DNA from: JANJTB01 sp032027125 | Lineage (GTDB): Bacteria; Bacteroidota; Ignavibacteria; Kapaibacteriales; UBA2268 | DNA: 64,000 bases | NCBI GenBank assembly: GCA_032027125.1 | Contig: JAVSMQ010000001.1 | Location: 656,160 to 720,159, forward strand | Direction: 5' to 3' | Shown here: positions 53,376-63,133 of the stretch, one piece after another | How the letters are laid out: each line of letters starts with the position of its first letter | Numbering within the stretch: the stretch's first letter is position 1 | Position numbers and translations under genes: made by a program | The notes under the pieces: model-generated | What the model saw: the letters and a program-made list of their open reading frames with translations, nothing else | Databases searched by the model: none | What the model was told of the DNA's origin: nothing

Positions 53376-56300
53376 ATGAAACTTTTAACCAATTTATCTA
53401 AAATAAGCAAGTCTATTCTTTATATGATTTTGTTGTTTATTGTGTCATTTTCGACAATATATGATTTAAAATCGCAAGACTTGTTTGCAAGCCTGCCGAA
53501 CTCTACGACCAGTTACGTAACTTCAAGTACAGTTGCTGCTAATGGTGTTATCTATATTACAGTTTGGGGCAGCGGCGTCTTTCGGTCATTCGACAAGGGG
53601 CAGAGCTGGACTCCTGTTAATACTGGATTAACAAATTTCAATTTGACTGATATTGAATTTATCTCTTCAAATGAAATACTTATTTCTACTATGGGTGGAG
53701 GTATTTTCAAGACAACATCAATCACAAATGTAAATTGGATTCAATCCAATGCCGGTCTAAGCAATCTTGATGTCCGTTCTATAAAAAAATACCCGACAGG
53801 TATGGTTTTAATAGGAACTTACGGTCATGGTATTTATATATCAAAGAATAAGGGCGATAACTGGCTCGAATCAAGTAAAGGATTTCTTTACAAAGATGTA
53901 ACAACAATCGAAGTTGCAGATAACGGCTGGATAGTTGCCGGAACCTACGGCGGCGGAGTATTTCAATCGAGGGATACGGCTAAAACATGGTCGAAACAAA
54001 GTTCAGGATTAAGAAATTTATTTATAAATGAAATTAAAAGAAGCCCTCTTGATTATTTGTATGCAGCAACAAACGGCAGAGGAGTATATTTTTCTGTAAA
54101 TGACGGAATTGCATGGGCTGAACTTGATACATTTATGACCAGACCGCAAAAAATAATTCCGGTTCCTCTGCCTGACCTTAATGCAACATCCTTAACTTTC
54201 AACAAGAATTTAAATCCTGTGTTCGGTTCAAGGTATGGAGGAATTTATGCTGAAGACAGACAGGAAGATTTCACATGGATACCAACACGAATCAGAGGTA
54301 TCGGTGTAAATACACTCTGCCAGAGTACTACTGAAATGTATGGTTTTTTTCCTAATTTTGCACCTCATTCAAGTGATAATTTTGGAGAAGAATGGACAGA
54401 ACTTGAAGACGCAACATTAAAATCATTGGCACAGCCAACAAAACTACTGTCCATTAAAGCAAAAGAAATAATTGCATATTATGATAAAAATGTAAAAAAG
54501 ACAACCGATGAAGGCAAAACGTGGATTCAGGCAGCATCAACTCCGAAAATAATCAATAAAATTTCAATGGATTCTTCAGGAAATTATTATGCTGCTACTG
54601 AAGGCGGATTGTATTTTTCTGACCCTACCTTAAGTAATTGGAATCTTGTGAAATGCCGTGACACAATGGTACTTGATGTTGAGATTGGACCTACAGGTAC
54701 AAGGTTTATCGCAACCAGATATTATAAGCAAAATGATCCTCCGGCTGAACCAATTGATGTCAGAAAAATTTGGTTTTCTCATGATGGCAATAATTGGAAT
54801 GAATCAGGAATCCTGTTTGATAAAAAATCTAAGACTCCTCATGATATAGGTGTCAACTATAACGGAAATGTGTATTTAGCTGCCGGTGATGTAGTTTTTT
54901 ATTCAACAAATAACGGTAATCAATGGTTTCCCACATCGGGTTTTCCAAACAATGTTGCAAGTATAGGATTTTTAAGAGACAATACAGTTCTGGTTGGTAC
55001 AGAAGGCAGTGGATTATATAAATCCAAAACAGTGAACACTTTTGAAGTTATTCCTGAATATCCTGCAAGTTTAATTACTTTGATTCATGTCGGGAAAAAT
55101 GATTATATTTATACTTCAGGTGTTAATATTTTGATTGATGCAGCCTTCAGCACCGTTGAGGCAACTTATATGTCCATTGATAAAGGCAAAAGTTTTATCA
55201 ATATCAATAAGGATTTTAACGGTGAATCTGTAATGTCATTTACTGTAAATAATTCAGGTGATATGTATATGTCCACTTTTTCAGGTATGATATACAGGGC
55301 TGTTGATAAAAAAAATCTTTCTATACCTTCGCCAATAAGTCTGCCTGATAAAGCCCGCGATATTGATGTTGATTCGGTATTCTCATGGACATCCGCCATA
55401 AGAGCAGAACTTTACCAGTTGCAGATTTCATACGACATTGATTTTACTTATCCCTGGGAGTATGTAACTCAGCTTGATACTGTTCACAAATTAGCCAATA
55501 AACTTGACTTTAATCATACTTATTATTGGAGAGTACGAGCCAAAAATCACGATGCTGTCAGTGATTGGTCTGCTGTCAGAACTTTCAGTTCCAAATTAAG
55601 TAAACCTGTACTTATTGCTCCCGCCAATAATGCTATTGGCGTACCTGTTAATGCAGACATGCTTTGGAATAAAGTTGATAGTGCCGCTGTTTATAAAATT
55701 CAAATTTCCAAACATTCCAATTTCGATGTTTTGGAATTTGAATTAATTTCAGGCGATACAACAATTACAACTCCTTTACTTGATGGAAGAACAGATTATT
55801 TCTGGAGAGTTAAGGCTAATAATCTTGTTTCGACAAGTGACTGGTCAGCAATATGGAAATTCACAACCGTTTTTGGACCGCCTGAACTACGTCTTCCGGT
55901 TAATGAGTCGGTAGGCAATTTAAATTATCCCCTTATGGTTTGGGAAAAAGCAATTGATGTCGAAAGCTATGATTTGCAGATTTCCGATAAAGAAGACTTC
56001 TCTGATTTGGCATTTGATACAAATTCCGTAATAACTTTATCAGTAACATCAGGCGTACTTGAATATAACAAAATGTATTACTGGAGAGTCCGTTCAAGAA
56101 TAGGTCAGGTAATTAGTGCATGGTCAAATGTATGGAAATTCACAACCGGGTATTCACCTGTCGAGCTAAGACTGCCTGCCCATAATTCGGTCAATGTTGC
56201 AATCAATACACAGTTTGAATGGCTGCAGCACAGTTTACTGAATAAATATGAAATCGGGGTATCAAAATCGGCAAATTTCACTAATTATGTTTTATTTGAT

Positions 56301-57269
56301 ACTGTTGATAATCTTTTAAATTATACTGCGAATGGTCTTGAAGCATATCAGGAATATTTCTGGAGAGTAAGGGTTATTTCTAATATAAATACCGGCGTTT
56401 GGTCATCAGCTTTTAAATTTAAAACAAAAGTGAACGTAATCACCTTGCGTTTTCCAAACGACAATACGATTAATCATCCTTTAACAATCAAATTTTTATG
56501 GTTCGGTACAAATGGTGCCACTGATTATCATTTGCAGATTGCAAATGATGAACAATTCAATGACCTGATATTCAGTCAGGACACTATAGCCAGCAATACA
56601 CATCCGTTTTCCGAACTGAACCCTAACTCTGAATATTTCTGGAGAGTTCGTGCAGTATCACCTGAAGGTGTTGGCGATTGGTCGGAAGTATGGAAATTTG
56701 AAACAGGCAATAACATCCCAATACTGATTGCTCCTGAAAATGGATATGATAAGGTTGTTAATCCGGTTAAATTTGAATGGGCTCCTGTCGGCGGTGCATT
56801 AAAATATGAAATCAATGTTTCGGATAATATTGATTTTACACCACCATTGACAATATTCAAGAATAATATAACTGATAATCAATATATCTCATCTGATTTG
56901 GAATTCCCGAAAACGTACTACTGGAGAATAAGAGCAATTACTGTTGAGGGTAACTCGAATTGGTCACAGGTTTGGAGTTTTATAACCAAAGACCCGTTAA
57001 GTGTCAGGGAAATTATATCTTTGGATAGCAGGGATATTTTCCCAAATCCTGCAGATAAGTTTGTAAACATAATACTTCCTGAATATATCAGCTCGGAATT
57101 TAGTTTGGTGATTCATGATTTATCCGGCAATTTGATTTATCAAAGTAAAGATATTAATCATGATAATGCAGTGAAGTGGGATTGTTCCCATGTCTCTCCG
57201 GGTTTATACTTCCTAACGATTCATTCATCGGATATGATTGTCGGCGGACAGATAATAATTTCAAGATAG
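53376..57269 (+). CDS. Large T9SS cargo protein: beta-propeller plus six Fn3-like repeats
   Basis: The 1297-residue protein has a long signal peptide (about 1-34, ending DLKSQ). Residues of about 40-640 form beta-propeller repeats of the BNR/photosystem-assembly style (SFDKGQSWTPVNTGL, SKNKGDNWLESSKG, STNNGNQWFPTSG). Six fibronectin-like repeats follow (about 650-1205), each with a YYWRVRA- and WSxxWKF-type core. The end is a type A T9SS sorting domain (about 1215-1297, DIFPNPADKFVNI, LVIHDLSGNLIYQS, VSPGLYFLTI). The ATG at 53376 is preferred over an ORF start 20 codons upstream because the signal peptide begins there. Probably a surface adhesin or polymer-binding protein. No catalytic motif was recognised. 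Confidence 0.87.
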   Translation: MKLLTNLSKISKSILYMILLFIVSFSTIYDLKSQDLFASLPNSTTSYVTSSTVAANGVIYITVWGSGVFRSFDKGQSWTPVNTGLTNFNLTDIEFISSNEILISTMGGGIFKTTSITNVNWIQSNAGLSNLDVRSIKKYPTGMVLIGTYGHGIYISKNKGDNWLESSKGFLYKDVTTIEVADNGWIVAGTYGGGVFQSRDTAKTWSKQSSGLRNLFINEIKRSPLDYLYAATNGRGVYFSVNDGIAWAELDTFMTRPQKIIPVPLPDLNATSLTFNKNLNPVFGSRYGGIYAEDRQEDFTWIPTRIRGIGVNTLCQSTTEMYGFFPNFAPHSSDNFGEEWTELEDATLKSLAQPTKLLSIKAKEIIAYYDKNVKKTTDEGKTWIQAASTPKIINKISMDSSGNYYAATEGGLYFSDPTLSNWNLVKCRDTMVLDVEIGPTGTRFIATRYYKQNDPPAEPIDVRKIWFSHDGNNWNESGILFDKKSKTPHDIGVNYNGNVYLAAGDVVFYSTNNGNQWFPTSGFPNNVASIGFLRDNTVLVGTEGSGLYKSKTVNTFEVIPEYPASLITLIHVGKNDYIYTSGVNILIDAAFSTVEATYMSIDKGKSFININKDFNGESVMSFTVNNSGDMYMSTFSGMIYRAVDKKNLSIPSPISLPDKARDIDVDSVFSWTSAIRAELYQLQISYDIDFTYPWEYVTQLDTVHKLANKLDFNHTYYWRVRAKNHDAVSDWSAVRTFSSKLSKPVLIAPANNAIGVPVNADMLWNKVDSAAVYKIQISKHSNFDVLEFELISGDTTITTPLLDGRTDYFWRVKANNLVSTSDWSAIWKFTTVFGPPELRLPVNESVGNLNYPLMVWEKAIDVESYDLQISDKEDFSDLAFDTNSVITLSVTSGVLEYNKMYYWRVRSRIGQVISAWSNVWKFTTGYSPVELRLPAHNSVNVAINTQFEWLQHSLLNKYEIGVSKSANFTNYVLFDTVDNLLNYTANGLEAYQEYFWRVRVISNINTGVWSSAFKFKTKVNVITLRFPNDNTINHPLTIKFLWFGTNGATDYHLQIANDEQFNDLIFSQDTIASNTHPFSELNPNSEYFWRVRAVSPEGVGDWSEVWKFETGNNIPILIAPENGYDKVVNPVKFEWAPVGGALKYEINVSDNIDFTPPLTIFKNNITDNQYISSDLEFPKTYYWRIRAITVEGNSNWSQVWSFITKDPLSVREIISLDSRDIFPNPADKFVNIILPEYISSEFSLVIHDLSGNLIYQSKDINHDNAVKWDCSHVSPGLYFLTIHSSDMIVGGQIIISR

Positions 57270-57689
57270 TTAAATCATGATTATAAAATGACAAATCAAC
57301 CTCACCCCAGCCCCTCTCCTTGCTAAGGAGAGGGGCTAAGTCAAGAATGATATTGGGGTTTAATCACTTTCCTTAGTAGGGCTGATTCGTTCAAATTTTT
57401 TAGATCAATCTCCAGAAATTGTCACTCTGAGTTTGTGAAGAATACATGAATTAATTTTCCACCCCCTAACCCCCGCCAGCGGGGGACAAATACAAAACCA
57501 AAGAATTTGACACTCTGAGAGGGGCGAAGAGTCCGGGGGTTGTTAATTAAATCATGAACTTTCCGCTCCGCATAAGAGTAACAATTCCCGAAGACCTGGC
57601 TAAAATAACCGAAAGTAAAACATCAGGGTGTAAGTATTAACTAATATTATTTTTATATAATCCGGAAATAGCTTATTTTTGCAAATAGT
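57270..57689. repeat. Intergenic repeats including a 13-bp-arm palindrome
   Basis: AGCCCCTCTCCTT and its complement (57309-57337) face each other around a GCT loop; without a T run, so a weak terminator at most. CCCCCGCCAGCGGGGG near 57472-57487 is another short hairpin. TATTTTTG (57674-57681) is close to the next ATG. A 28-codon frame at about 57555 (MNFPLRIRVTIPEDLAKITE) has no recognisable family. Confidence 0.55.
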
Positions 57690-58868
57690 ATGATAACCAA
57701 ACCTAATATTGAAACTGTTAAATTTATTCGTGAGCATTATAATGATGACTTACCAATTCTTGCATTGCACCGCGAAAAGTACAAAAGCATTGATATTGAT
57801 TTTGTCCTTCAGGAAATCGGTTCACGAATTAAGCTTGAAAAGAAAATGCCGGACTGGGTCGAAAATTATGACCTGCTGATGCCGAAACCTGTTTACATTG
57901 AACAGTCTTCAAGCTGTTATACATCTAAATTCAAGTTCGATTTATTTCCGTATATTGATTCAATTGATTTAACCTGCGGTTTCGGCATTGATTCCTTCTA
58001 TATGGCGTCAAATTCCACACAGCATATTGCAATAGAACCTTCTGATGATATATGCCCCATAGTTGCCCATAATTTCAGGACGCTGGGATTTACTAATACA
58101 GACGTAATATGCACCACGGCGGAACATTTTCTTGAAAGGAATGAAACAGTTTTTGATATGGTATATCTCGACCCTTCAAGACGCTCTAAGTCAGGAAGCA
58201 GAAAAATACTGATAGAGGATTATCATCCTGATATAACAGCAATATTTCAGGATTTAAAAAGAATATCCCGAAGATTAATGATAAAACTTTCTCCGATGCT
58301 TGATATTACTGCATTGGTGAATTTATTTCCTGAGGTTAATAAGATATATGTTCTATCGGTTGATGGCGAATGTAAGGAATTACTTCTCGTTTTCGATTTT
58401 GTCAGTTTGATTAAAGGTGTATCTTATCACGCCGTTGAATTAACCGAGAATAAATTTGAATATATTTTTGAAAAAGATGATGAATTAGAAATTGATTACG
58501 GCATACCCCAGCAATATTTATATGATGTACATCCGGCAATCATGAAATCCGGATTTCACGACAGTTATGCAATGTCGCTGGGATTGATGAAAATCAGCAG
58601 AAACAGTCATCTCTACACATCCGATATTTTGCTTAATAATTTTTCCGGCAAGATTTACGAGATGATAAGTTCAGCAAGACCAAACCAAAAAGACCTTGAA
58701 AGTGTACTTAGAGACATGAAAGCAATAGTTATCAGAAAAGACTTCCCGCTTACTGCCGAAAGCATAAGAGCTAAATTCAAAATATCGGAAGGTAAGGATA
58801 TAACCCTCTTTGCAGTCAAATTGCTCAGCGACAAAAATTCATTTTTGATAGCCCGCAGATTGAGATAA
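57690..58868 (+). CDS. THUMP-like domain SAM-dependent methyltransferase
   Basis: The 392-residue protein has a class I methyltransferase core: DLTCGFGIDSFYMA (SAM loop), AIEPSDDICPIVAHN, VICTTAEHFLE and MVYLDPSRRSKSGSRK. A C-terminal THUMP-like region follows (about 300-392, ending LTAESIRAKFKISEG and FLIARR). Related proteins of Bacteroidota are annotated as class I methyltransferases with a THUMP-like domain; an RNA substrate is likely but unproven. No membrane or signal sequence. It precedes the recQ-dprA pair by 155 bp. Confidence 0.88.
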   Translation: MITKPNIETVKFIREHYNDDLPILALHREKYKSIDIDFVLQEIGSRIKLEKKMPDWVENYDLLMPKPVYIEQSSSCYTSKFKFDLFPYIDSIDLTCGFGIDSFYMASNSTQHIAIEPSDDICPIVAHNFRTLGFTNTDVICTTAEHFLERNETVFDMVYLDPSRRSKSGSRKILIEDYHPDITAIFQDLKRISRRLMIKLSPMLDITALVNLFPEVNKIYVLSVDGECKELLLVFDFVSLIKGVSYHAVELTENKFEYIFEKDDELEIDYGIPQQYLYDVHPAIMKSGFHDSYAMSLGLMKISRNSHLYTSDILLNNFSGKIYEMISSARPNQKDLESVLRDMKAIVIRKDFPLTAESIRAKFKISEGKDITLFAVKLLSDKNSFLIARRLR

Positions 58869-58954
58869 ATATTTAAAATAAAATAATAAATTTCTTATTT
58901 GACAACTTACGTTTGATATTTAAATAAAATTTTAATGATTTTAAAGAAATTTCA

Positions 58955-58962
58955 TATATTTG
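58955..58962 (+). promoter_or_regulatory. Candidate -7 element of the recQ-dprA unit
   Basis: TATATTTG, 61 bases before the ATG of the recQ-type gene, fits the Bacteroidota -7 consensus. No TTTG at the right distance was found. Confidence 0.35.
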
Positions 58963-59023
58963 TCTTATATGAAAAGGATTAATCTGATAAAAAGAGTTTA
59001 AATATAAATTTAAAGTAATTTGC

Positions 59024-61039
59024 ATGAACAGACAGCAAGCCGAACAAGTACTAAAATCTACTTTTGGTTTTGAGAAATTTTATGATAATCAATGGACAGT
59101 AATTGAAAGAATTTTAAGCGGTCAAAGAGTCCTTTTAATAGAAAAAACAGGTTTTGGCAAGTCTCTTTGTTTTCAGTTTCCCGCAACACAATTTGACGGT
59201 GTTACTATTGTCTTTTCACCGCTTGTTGCATTGATGCGAGACCAGGTACAGAAATTGCAGGCTCTGGGTATCGAAGCAAAATTTATTTCCTACCAGCATT
59301 CGGATGAAGATAATCAGCAGACAATTGAAGATGCTATCAGCGGAAAACTGAAAATTCTGTATATTCACCCAGCGCGTATGGAAAATTATGATTGGCTCGA
59401 AAATTCACGCCGGCTTAAAATTGCAATGGTTGTTGTTGATGAAGCCCACTGTATCTCAACGTGGGGTCACGATTTTATACCTTCATATCGAAAAATTGTA
59501 AATCTTGTTAATTTACTGCCGCTTAATTTTCCGGTTTTAGCAACTACAGCGACAGCAACACTTCAGGTTGAAGAGGACATCAAAACTCAAATCGGGAAAA
59601 ATATTTCTTCTTTACGTGGGAATTTAATCCGTCCGAATCTGCATTTATATGTCGTAAAAGTAAATTCTGAAGAAGAAAAAATGATTTGGCTCGGTAGAAA
59701 TCTTGAGAAAATTGAGGGGTCGGGAATCATTTATACCGGAACAAGAGTCAATACAGAAATTTACACAAGATGGTTCGATTATCTCGGTATTAAATCAGTT
59801 CATTACAACGCAGGATTAGATACAGAAACAAAAAAAGCAATTGAATCCGGATTAATGAATAATGAATACAAATGTGTCGTTTCAACAAATGCACTGGGTA
59901 TGGGTATTGACAAACCGGACGTTAGGTTTATAATTCACACACAAATTCCGGTGTCACCCGTACATTATTATCAGGAAATCGGAAGAGCAGGCAGAGACGG
60001 GCTTCCGGCTTATATCGTAGTATTTTACAACCCGAATCACGACAGTGAACTCCCCCTTTCATTTATCGAAGGCAGCAGACCGCCTGAAGATAAATATCAA
60101 AAAGTAATAAATATTCTGAAAAATGACAGATTGGGTTTATACAATTTAGTGAGAGCATCTAACCTTACATTAACTCAGGCAAAAGTTATTTTATCAGATT
60201 TGATTGCTCAGGGTATAATAGTCGAAGTCTCAGGCGGCGGCAGAAAATTTTATGAATTTAAATTCGGTTCAGCAGAACTTAACACCAAAAGTTTTGATGA
60301 ATTACGGGAACTAAAGCTTAACGATTTTGGCGAAATGCTCCATTATCTCGAAATCAAAAATTGCAGAATGAAATTTCTCTGTGACTTTTTAGGTGACCTA
60401 CATCCTGACAATTGCGGAGTTTGCGATAATTGCAGACAAAAACCCATCAAATTAAATATAACGCAGGATTGGCTTGAAAAAATTGAAGATTTTGAACAGA
60501 CTTATTTTCCGGTTCTGGAAGTTGAATCATCAAGAACACAGCTAATTAACGGAGTTGCGGGTTCGTATTATGGTGTATCGAATGTAGGTCAGGCTCTGCA
60601 CCGCTGTAAATATGAAAATGGTGGAGAATTTCCTGACTGGCTGTTTCGGCTGACAATCAAAGCATTTTACCGTCATTTCGGTAATGAAAAATTTGATGTT
60701 GTGATGTATGTTCCACCTACCGAAAGCGGAGAATTAGTTAAAAATTTTGCAGAAAACATTGCAAGTGCATTGAATCTTAATATTTTACATACATTAAAAA
60801 AACATAAACATACCAGACCGCAAAAAATGCTTCAAAGCAACGTAACAAAAACTGAGAATGTAAAAAATGTTTTCATACTTGAGAGTCCAAACGAAATCGA
60901 AGGTAAAAGCGTTTTATTGATTGATGATATTTATGACAGCGGAGTTACAATTAAAGAAATTGGCAAATATCTTTCGAAGTTAGGTGCTGCAAAAATTGCT
61001 CCGCTTGTAATTGCACGAACAGTTGGTGGAGATTTATGA
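59024..61039 (+). CDS. recQ: RecQ-type helicase fused to a ComF-like phosphoribosyltransferase domain
   Basis: The 671-residue protein has the RecQ helicase core (about 5-350): Walker A TGFGKS (42-47), DEAH box (139-142), TTATATL (174-180) and motif VI QEIGRAGRDG (317-326). A zinc-binding region with Cys447, Cys453, Cys464, Cys467 and Cys470 (DNCGVCDNC) and a winged-helix-like segment follow. The end (about 490-671) is not HRDC but a type I PRTase-like domain: DVVMYVPPTESGE, RPQKMLQ and the PRPP-loop-like VLLIDDIYDSGVTIKE (630-645), as in ComF. Its stop overlaps the next start (ATGA), so the dprA-type protein is translated with it. Confidence 0.93.
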   Translation: MNRQQAEQVLKSTFGFEKFYDNQWTVIERILSGQRVLLIEKTGFGKSLCFQFPATQFDGVTIVFSPLVALMRDQVQKLQALGIEAKFISYQHSDEDNQQTIEDAISGKLKILYIHPARMENYDWLENSRRLKIAMVVVDEAHCISTWGHDFIPSYRKIVNLVNLLPLNFPVLATTATATLQVEEDIKTQIGKNISSLRGNLIRPNLHLYVVKVNSEEEKMIWLGRNLEKIEGSGIIYTGTRVNTEIYTRWFDYLGIKSVHYNAGLDTETKKAIESGLMNNEYKCVVSTNALGMGIDKPDVRFIIHTQIPVSPVHYYQEIGRAGRDGLPAYIVVFYNPNHDSELPLSFIEGSRPPEDKYQKVINILKNDRLGLYNLVRASNLTLTQAKVILSDLIAQGIIVEVSGGGRKFYEFKFGSAELNTKSFDELRELKLNDFGEMLHYLEIKNCRMKFLCDFLGDLHPDNCGVCDNCRQKPIKLNITQDWLEKIEDFEQTYFPVLEVESSRTQLINGVAGSYYGVSNVGQALHRCKYENGGEFPDWLFRLTIKAFYRHFGNEKFDVVMYVPPTESGELVKNFAENIASALNLNILHTLKKHKHTRPQKMLQSNVTKTENVKNVFILESPNEIEGKSVLLIDDIYDSGVTIKEIGKYLSKLGAAKIAPLVIARTVGGDL

Positions 61040-62184
61040 TAGATTTTGCAGAAGTACCTTATTGGATTACTATAGCTCATCTTCCGAGATGGGGAGCTGA
61101 AAAAATTAACCGTTTGATTATACGGATAGTTCACGAACAACAGATGAACCTGGAAACATTTTTTCATTTACCGGAAAGCGATTGGATAGATAAATTCGAT
61201 TTAAGTGATAATGATATAATAGATTTGCAGAATGCAAAAGCAGAACTTCCTAATAATTCATTTTTGGCAGAAGATTTGATTTCGCAGGGTTTTGAGATAA
61301 TTCCCATCAATACCCCGGAATATTCCAAAACATTGAAAAACAATCTTAAAACAAAATTATCTCCACCCCTATTATATATCAAAGGTAACCGGCAGATTAT
61401 GCAGGAGCAGTGTATAGCGATTGTCGGCAGCCGCGATGCAGATGATATTTCTATGCGGTTTACAGATAATATTGCAAAAAATGCTTCTCAGCAGTTCAAA
61501 GTCGTTGTCAGCGGATTTGCACGCGGGATTGATAAACAGGCTCTCGACAGTGCTTTGAAATATAAGGGGCAGAGTATAATTGTACTACCACAGGGTATAT
61601 TGACATTTGGTTCCGGAATTCAAAAATATTATAAGGAAATAACAAATGGGGATGTTATTGTTGTAAGTACATTTCACCCCAAAGTAAATTGGTCAGCCGG
61701 TTTGGCAATGGCACGTAATCCCATTATTTATGGTTTTGCAGACGAAATTTATGTGGCACAGTCCTCAGATAAAGGCGGAACCTGGTCAGGAGTTATTGAC
61801 GGAATAAAAAAATCCAGAATAATTTATGTTCGTAAACCTGAAGCAGGTGAAAAAAATGCAAATCAAATCTTAATTGATAAAGGTGCAAAATCTGTTAATT
61901 TTGATGGAGAGTTGATTGATGATGGTACTACTAACGGTTCTCTTTCATCAATTATTGAAAACTCTCAAATATTAAAAGATATTGAAACAGATGAATTTGA
62001 AAAAGTATTGGAATTAATTTCAAAACAATCATTTACACCCAAAGAAATACTGGAAAAATTGAAGCTTGATATGTCTGAAAAAGAACTTACAAAAAAATTA
62101 AAATTTTCATCAAATGTGGAATGTAAAAAAATTAGGGGTAAAAATCATTTTTGCATAAAACAGGATGGTCAGACGTTGTTTTAA
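61036..62184 (+). CDS. dprA: Divergent DprA/Smf-family DNA-processing protein
   Basis: The 382-residue protein has a helical N-terminal region (about 1-110), a DprA Rossmann fold (about 120-285) and a C-terminal winged-helix-like segment (about 320-375). Family motifs: IVGSRDADD (129-137), VVSGFARGIDKQAL (157-170), VLPQGILTFGSGIQKYY and the ARNPIIYGFAD and GGTWSGVIDGIKKS segments in place of the usual RNRIIAGLS and SGSLxTA. DprA loads RecA on incoming single-stranded DNA in transformation; more distant members belong to the SLOG superfamily of nucleotide-binding conflict proteins. The ATGA overlap with the RecQ-PRTase gene indicates a shared complex or pathway. Confidence 0.88.
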   Translation: MIDFAEVPYWITIAHLPRWGAEKINRLIIRIVHEQQMNLETFFHLPESDWIDKFDLSDNDIIDLQNAKAELPNNSFLAEDLISQGFEIIPINTPEYSKTLKNNLKTKLSPPLLYIKGNRQIMQEQCIAIVGSRDADDISMRFTDNIAKNASQQFKVVVSGFARGIDKQALDSALKYKGQSIIVLPQGILTFGSGIQKYYKEITNGDVIVVSTFHPKVNWSAGLAMARNPIIYGFADEIYVAQSSDKGGTWSGVIDGIKKSRIIYVRKPEAGEKNANQILIDKGAKSVNFDGELIDDGTTNGSLSSIIENSQILKDIETDEFEKVLELISKQSFTPKEILEKLKLDMSEKELTKKLKFSSNVECKKIRGKNHFCIKQDGQTLF

Positions 62185-62549
62185 AATTTAAGTTTTATTT
62201 TAGTCAAATTTAGATTTTATTCGATTACATTCGTCAAACATTGACATAACAATTTATGATACGAACAAATTAGCTTTCATTTAATAGAAATAATAAATTC
62301 AAAATAACATACTTAAGACTGGTTCTATAAATTGAAATTTCTCTTTACTCATAGCTCAACAACAGAAGTGGTTTAACAATACCGAAAGCTAAGGCTCAGT
62401 TTGAAACATTGGGCATCAGTCATAAGCAACTTACTGCATATCTTGTTAATTTGTATTTATAGAACTCACTTAAAAAATAAATGTTTAAAATATTTTATTA
62501 TATTTGACGATTAATATAACAATAAATATTATTTAAGTTGGAAGTAAAG
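62185..62549. other. AT-rich intergenic region before the toxin-antitoxin pair
   Basis: TATATTTG (62499-62506), about 43 bases before the antitoxin ATG, is a promoter candidate. Bases 62380-62463 hold a short frame (QFETLGISHKQLTAYLVNLY) with stops upstream, possibly a gene remnant of unknown origin. Nothing else is recognised. Confidence 0.35.
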
Positions 62550-62783
62550 ATGTCAAAAACAATAACAGTACGGATTGAAGATAAAGTCTATGATTTATTC
62601 AAAAAAGCAGCAAATAGCCAGAACCGTTCAATTCCTAATTATATGGAATTTGCTACTCTAAATTTTATCTTAAATGAAAGTGTGGTTGATGATAAGGAAA
62701 TGAATGAAATATTATTACATACGGATGATTTAGATAAAGGATTATCAGATATAGCAATTGGAAGGTATAAAATAATTGGTTAA
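62550..62783 (+). CDS. Antitoxin of a type II toxin-antitoxin module
   Basis: The 77-residue protein begins with a ribbon-helix-helix-like segment (SKTITVRIEDKVYDLFKKAA) and ends in a flexible acidic part (VVDDKEMNEILLHTDDL), typical of CopG/RHH antitoxins paired with RelE/ParE toxins. It binds its toxin and usually represses its own promoter. The ATG at 62550 is preferred over a TTG at 62538. The stop overlaps the toxin start by 8 bp. Family assignment is from layout, since antitoxins are poorly conserved. Confidence 0.8.
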   Translation: MSKTITVRIEDKVYDLFKKAANSQNRSIPNYMEFATLNFILNESVVDDKEMNEILLHTDDLDKGLSDIAIGRYKIIG

Positions 62784-63048
62784 ATTCAAAATTGCTGAGA
62801 CTGATAATTTTAATAAAAAAATTAAATTGGTGAAATATAGAACTATTTACCAAAAAATTACCGATTATGTCTATCCCATTTTAAGAGAAAATCCATATTT
62901 TGGACCGAATATAAAAAAACTCAAAGGCATTTATAAAGATGTTTATAGATTTAGAATCGGTGATTACAGACTTTTTTATTCAATATCCGAAAGTACTGTT
63001 ATTGTTTTTGTAATCAACATTGAATTAAGAAAAGATGCTTATAAATAA
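62776..63048 (+). CDS. RelE/ParE-family toxin
   Basis: The 90-residue protein has the RelE-type core: NPYFGPNIKKLKG, YKDVYRFRIGDYRLFYSI, and a final VIVFVINIELRKDAY strand. This pattern, LKG-x-YR-x-R-x-GDYR-x-Y, is the hallmark of mRNA interferases or gyrase-poisoning ParE toxins; which of the two is not clear. It begins at a TTG that overlaps the antitoxin stop by 8 bp, a sign of translational coupling. The pair sits between dprA and a small lipoprotein gene. Confidence 0.9.
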   Translation: MVKFKIAETDNFNKKIKLVKYRTIYQKITDYVYPILRENPYFGPNIKKLKGIYKDVYRFRIGDYRLFYSISESTVIVFVINIELRKDAYK

Positions 63049-63133
63049 ATTAAAAATTTCCCCTTAATAAAGCACCGAGTTTTACGTATTATAGTTACTT
63101 TTGAAGATGTTATAAATTAGATATTCGGAAATA

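Noticed and set aside
62340..62463. Transposase remnant before the toxin-antitoxin pair
   Set aside because: A short frame only, with stops upstream, and no transposase motif or inverted repeats recognised.
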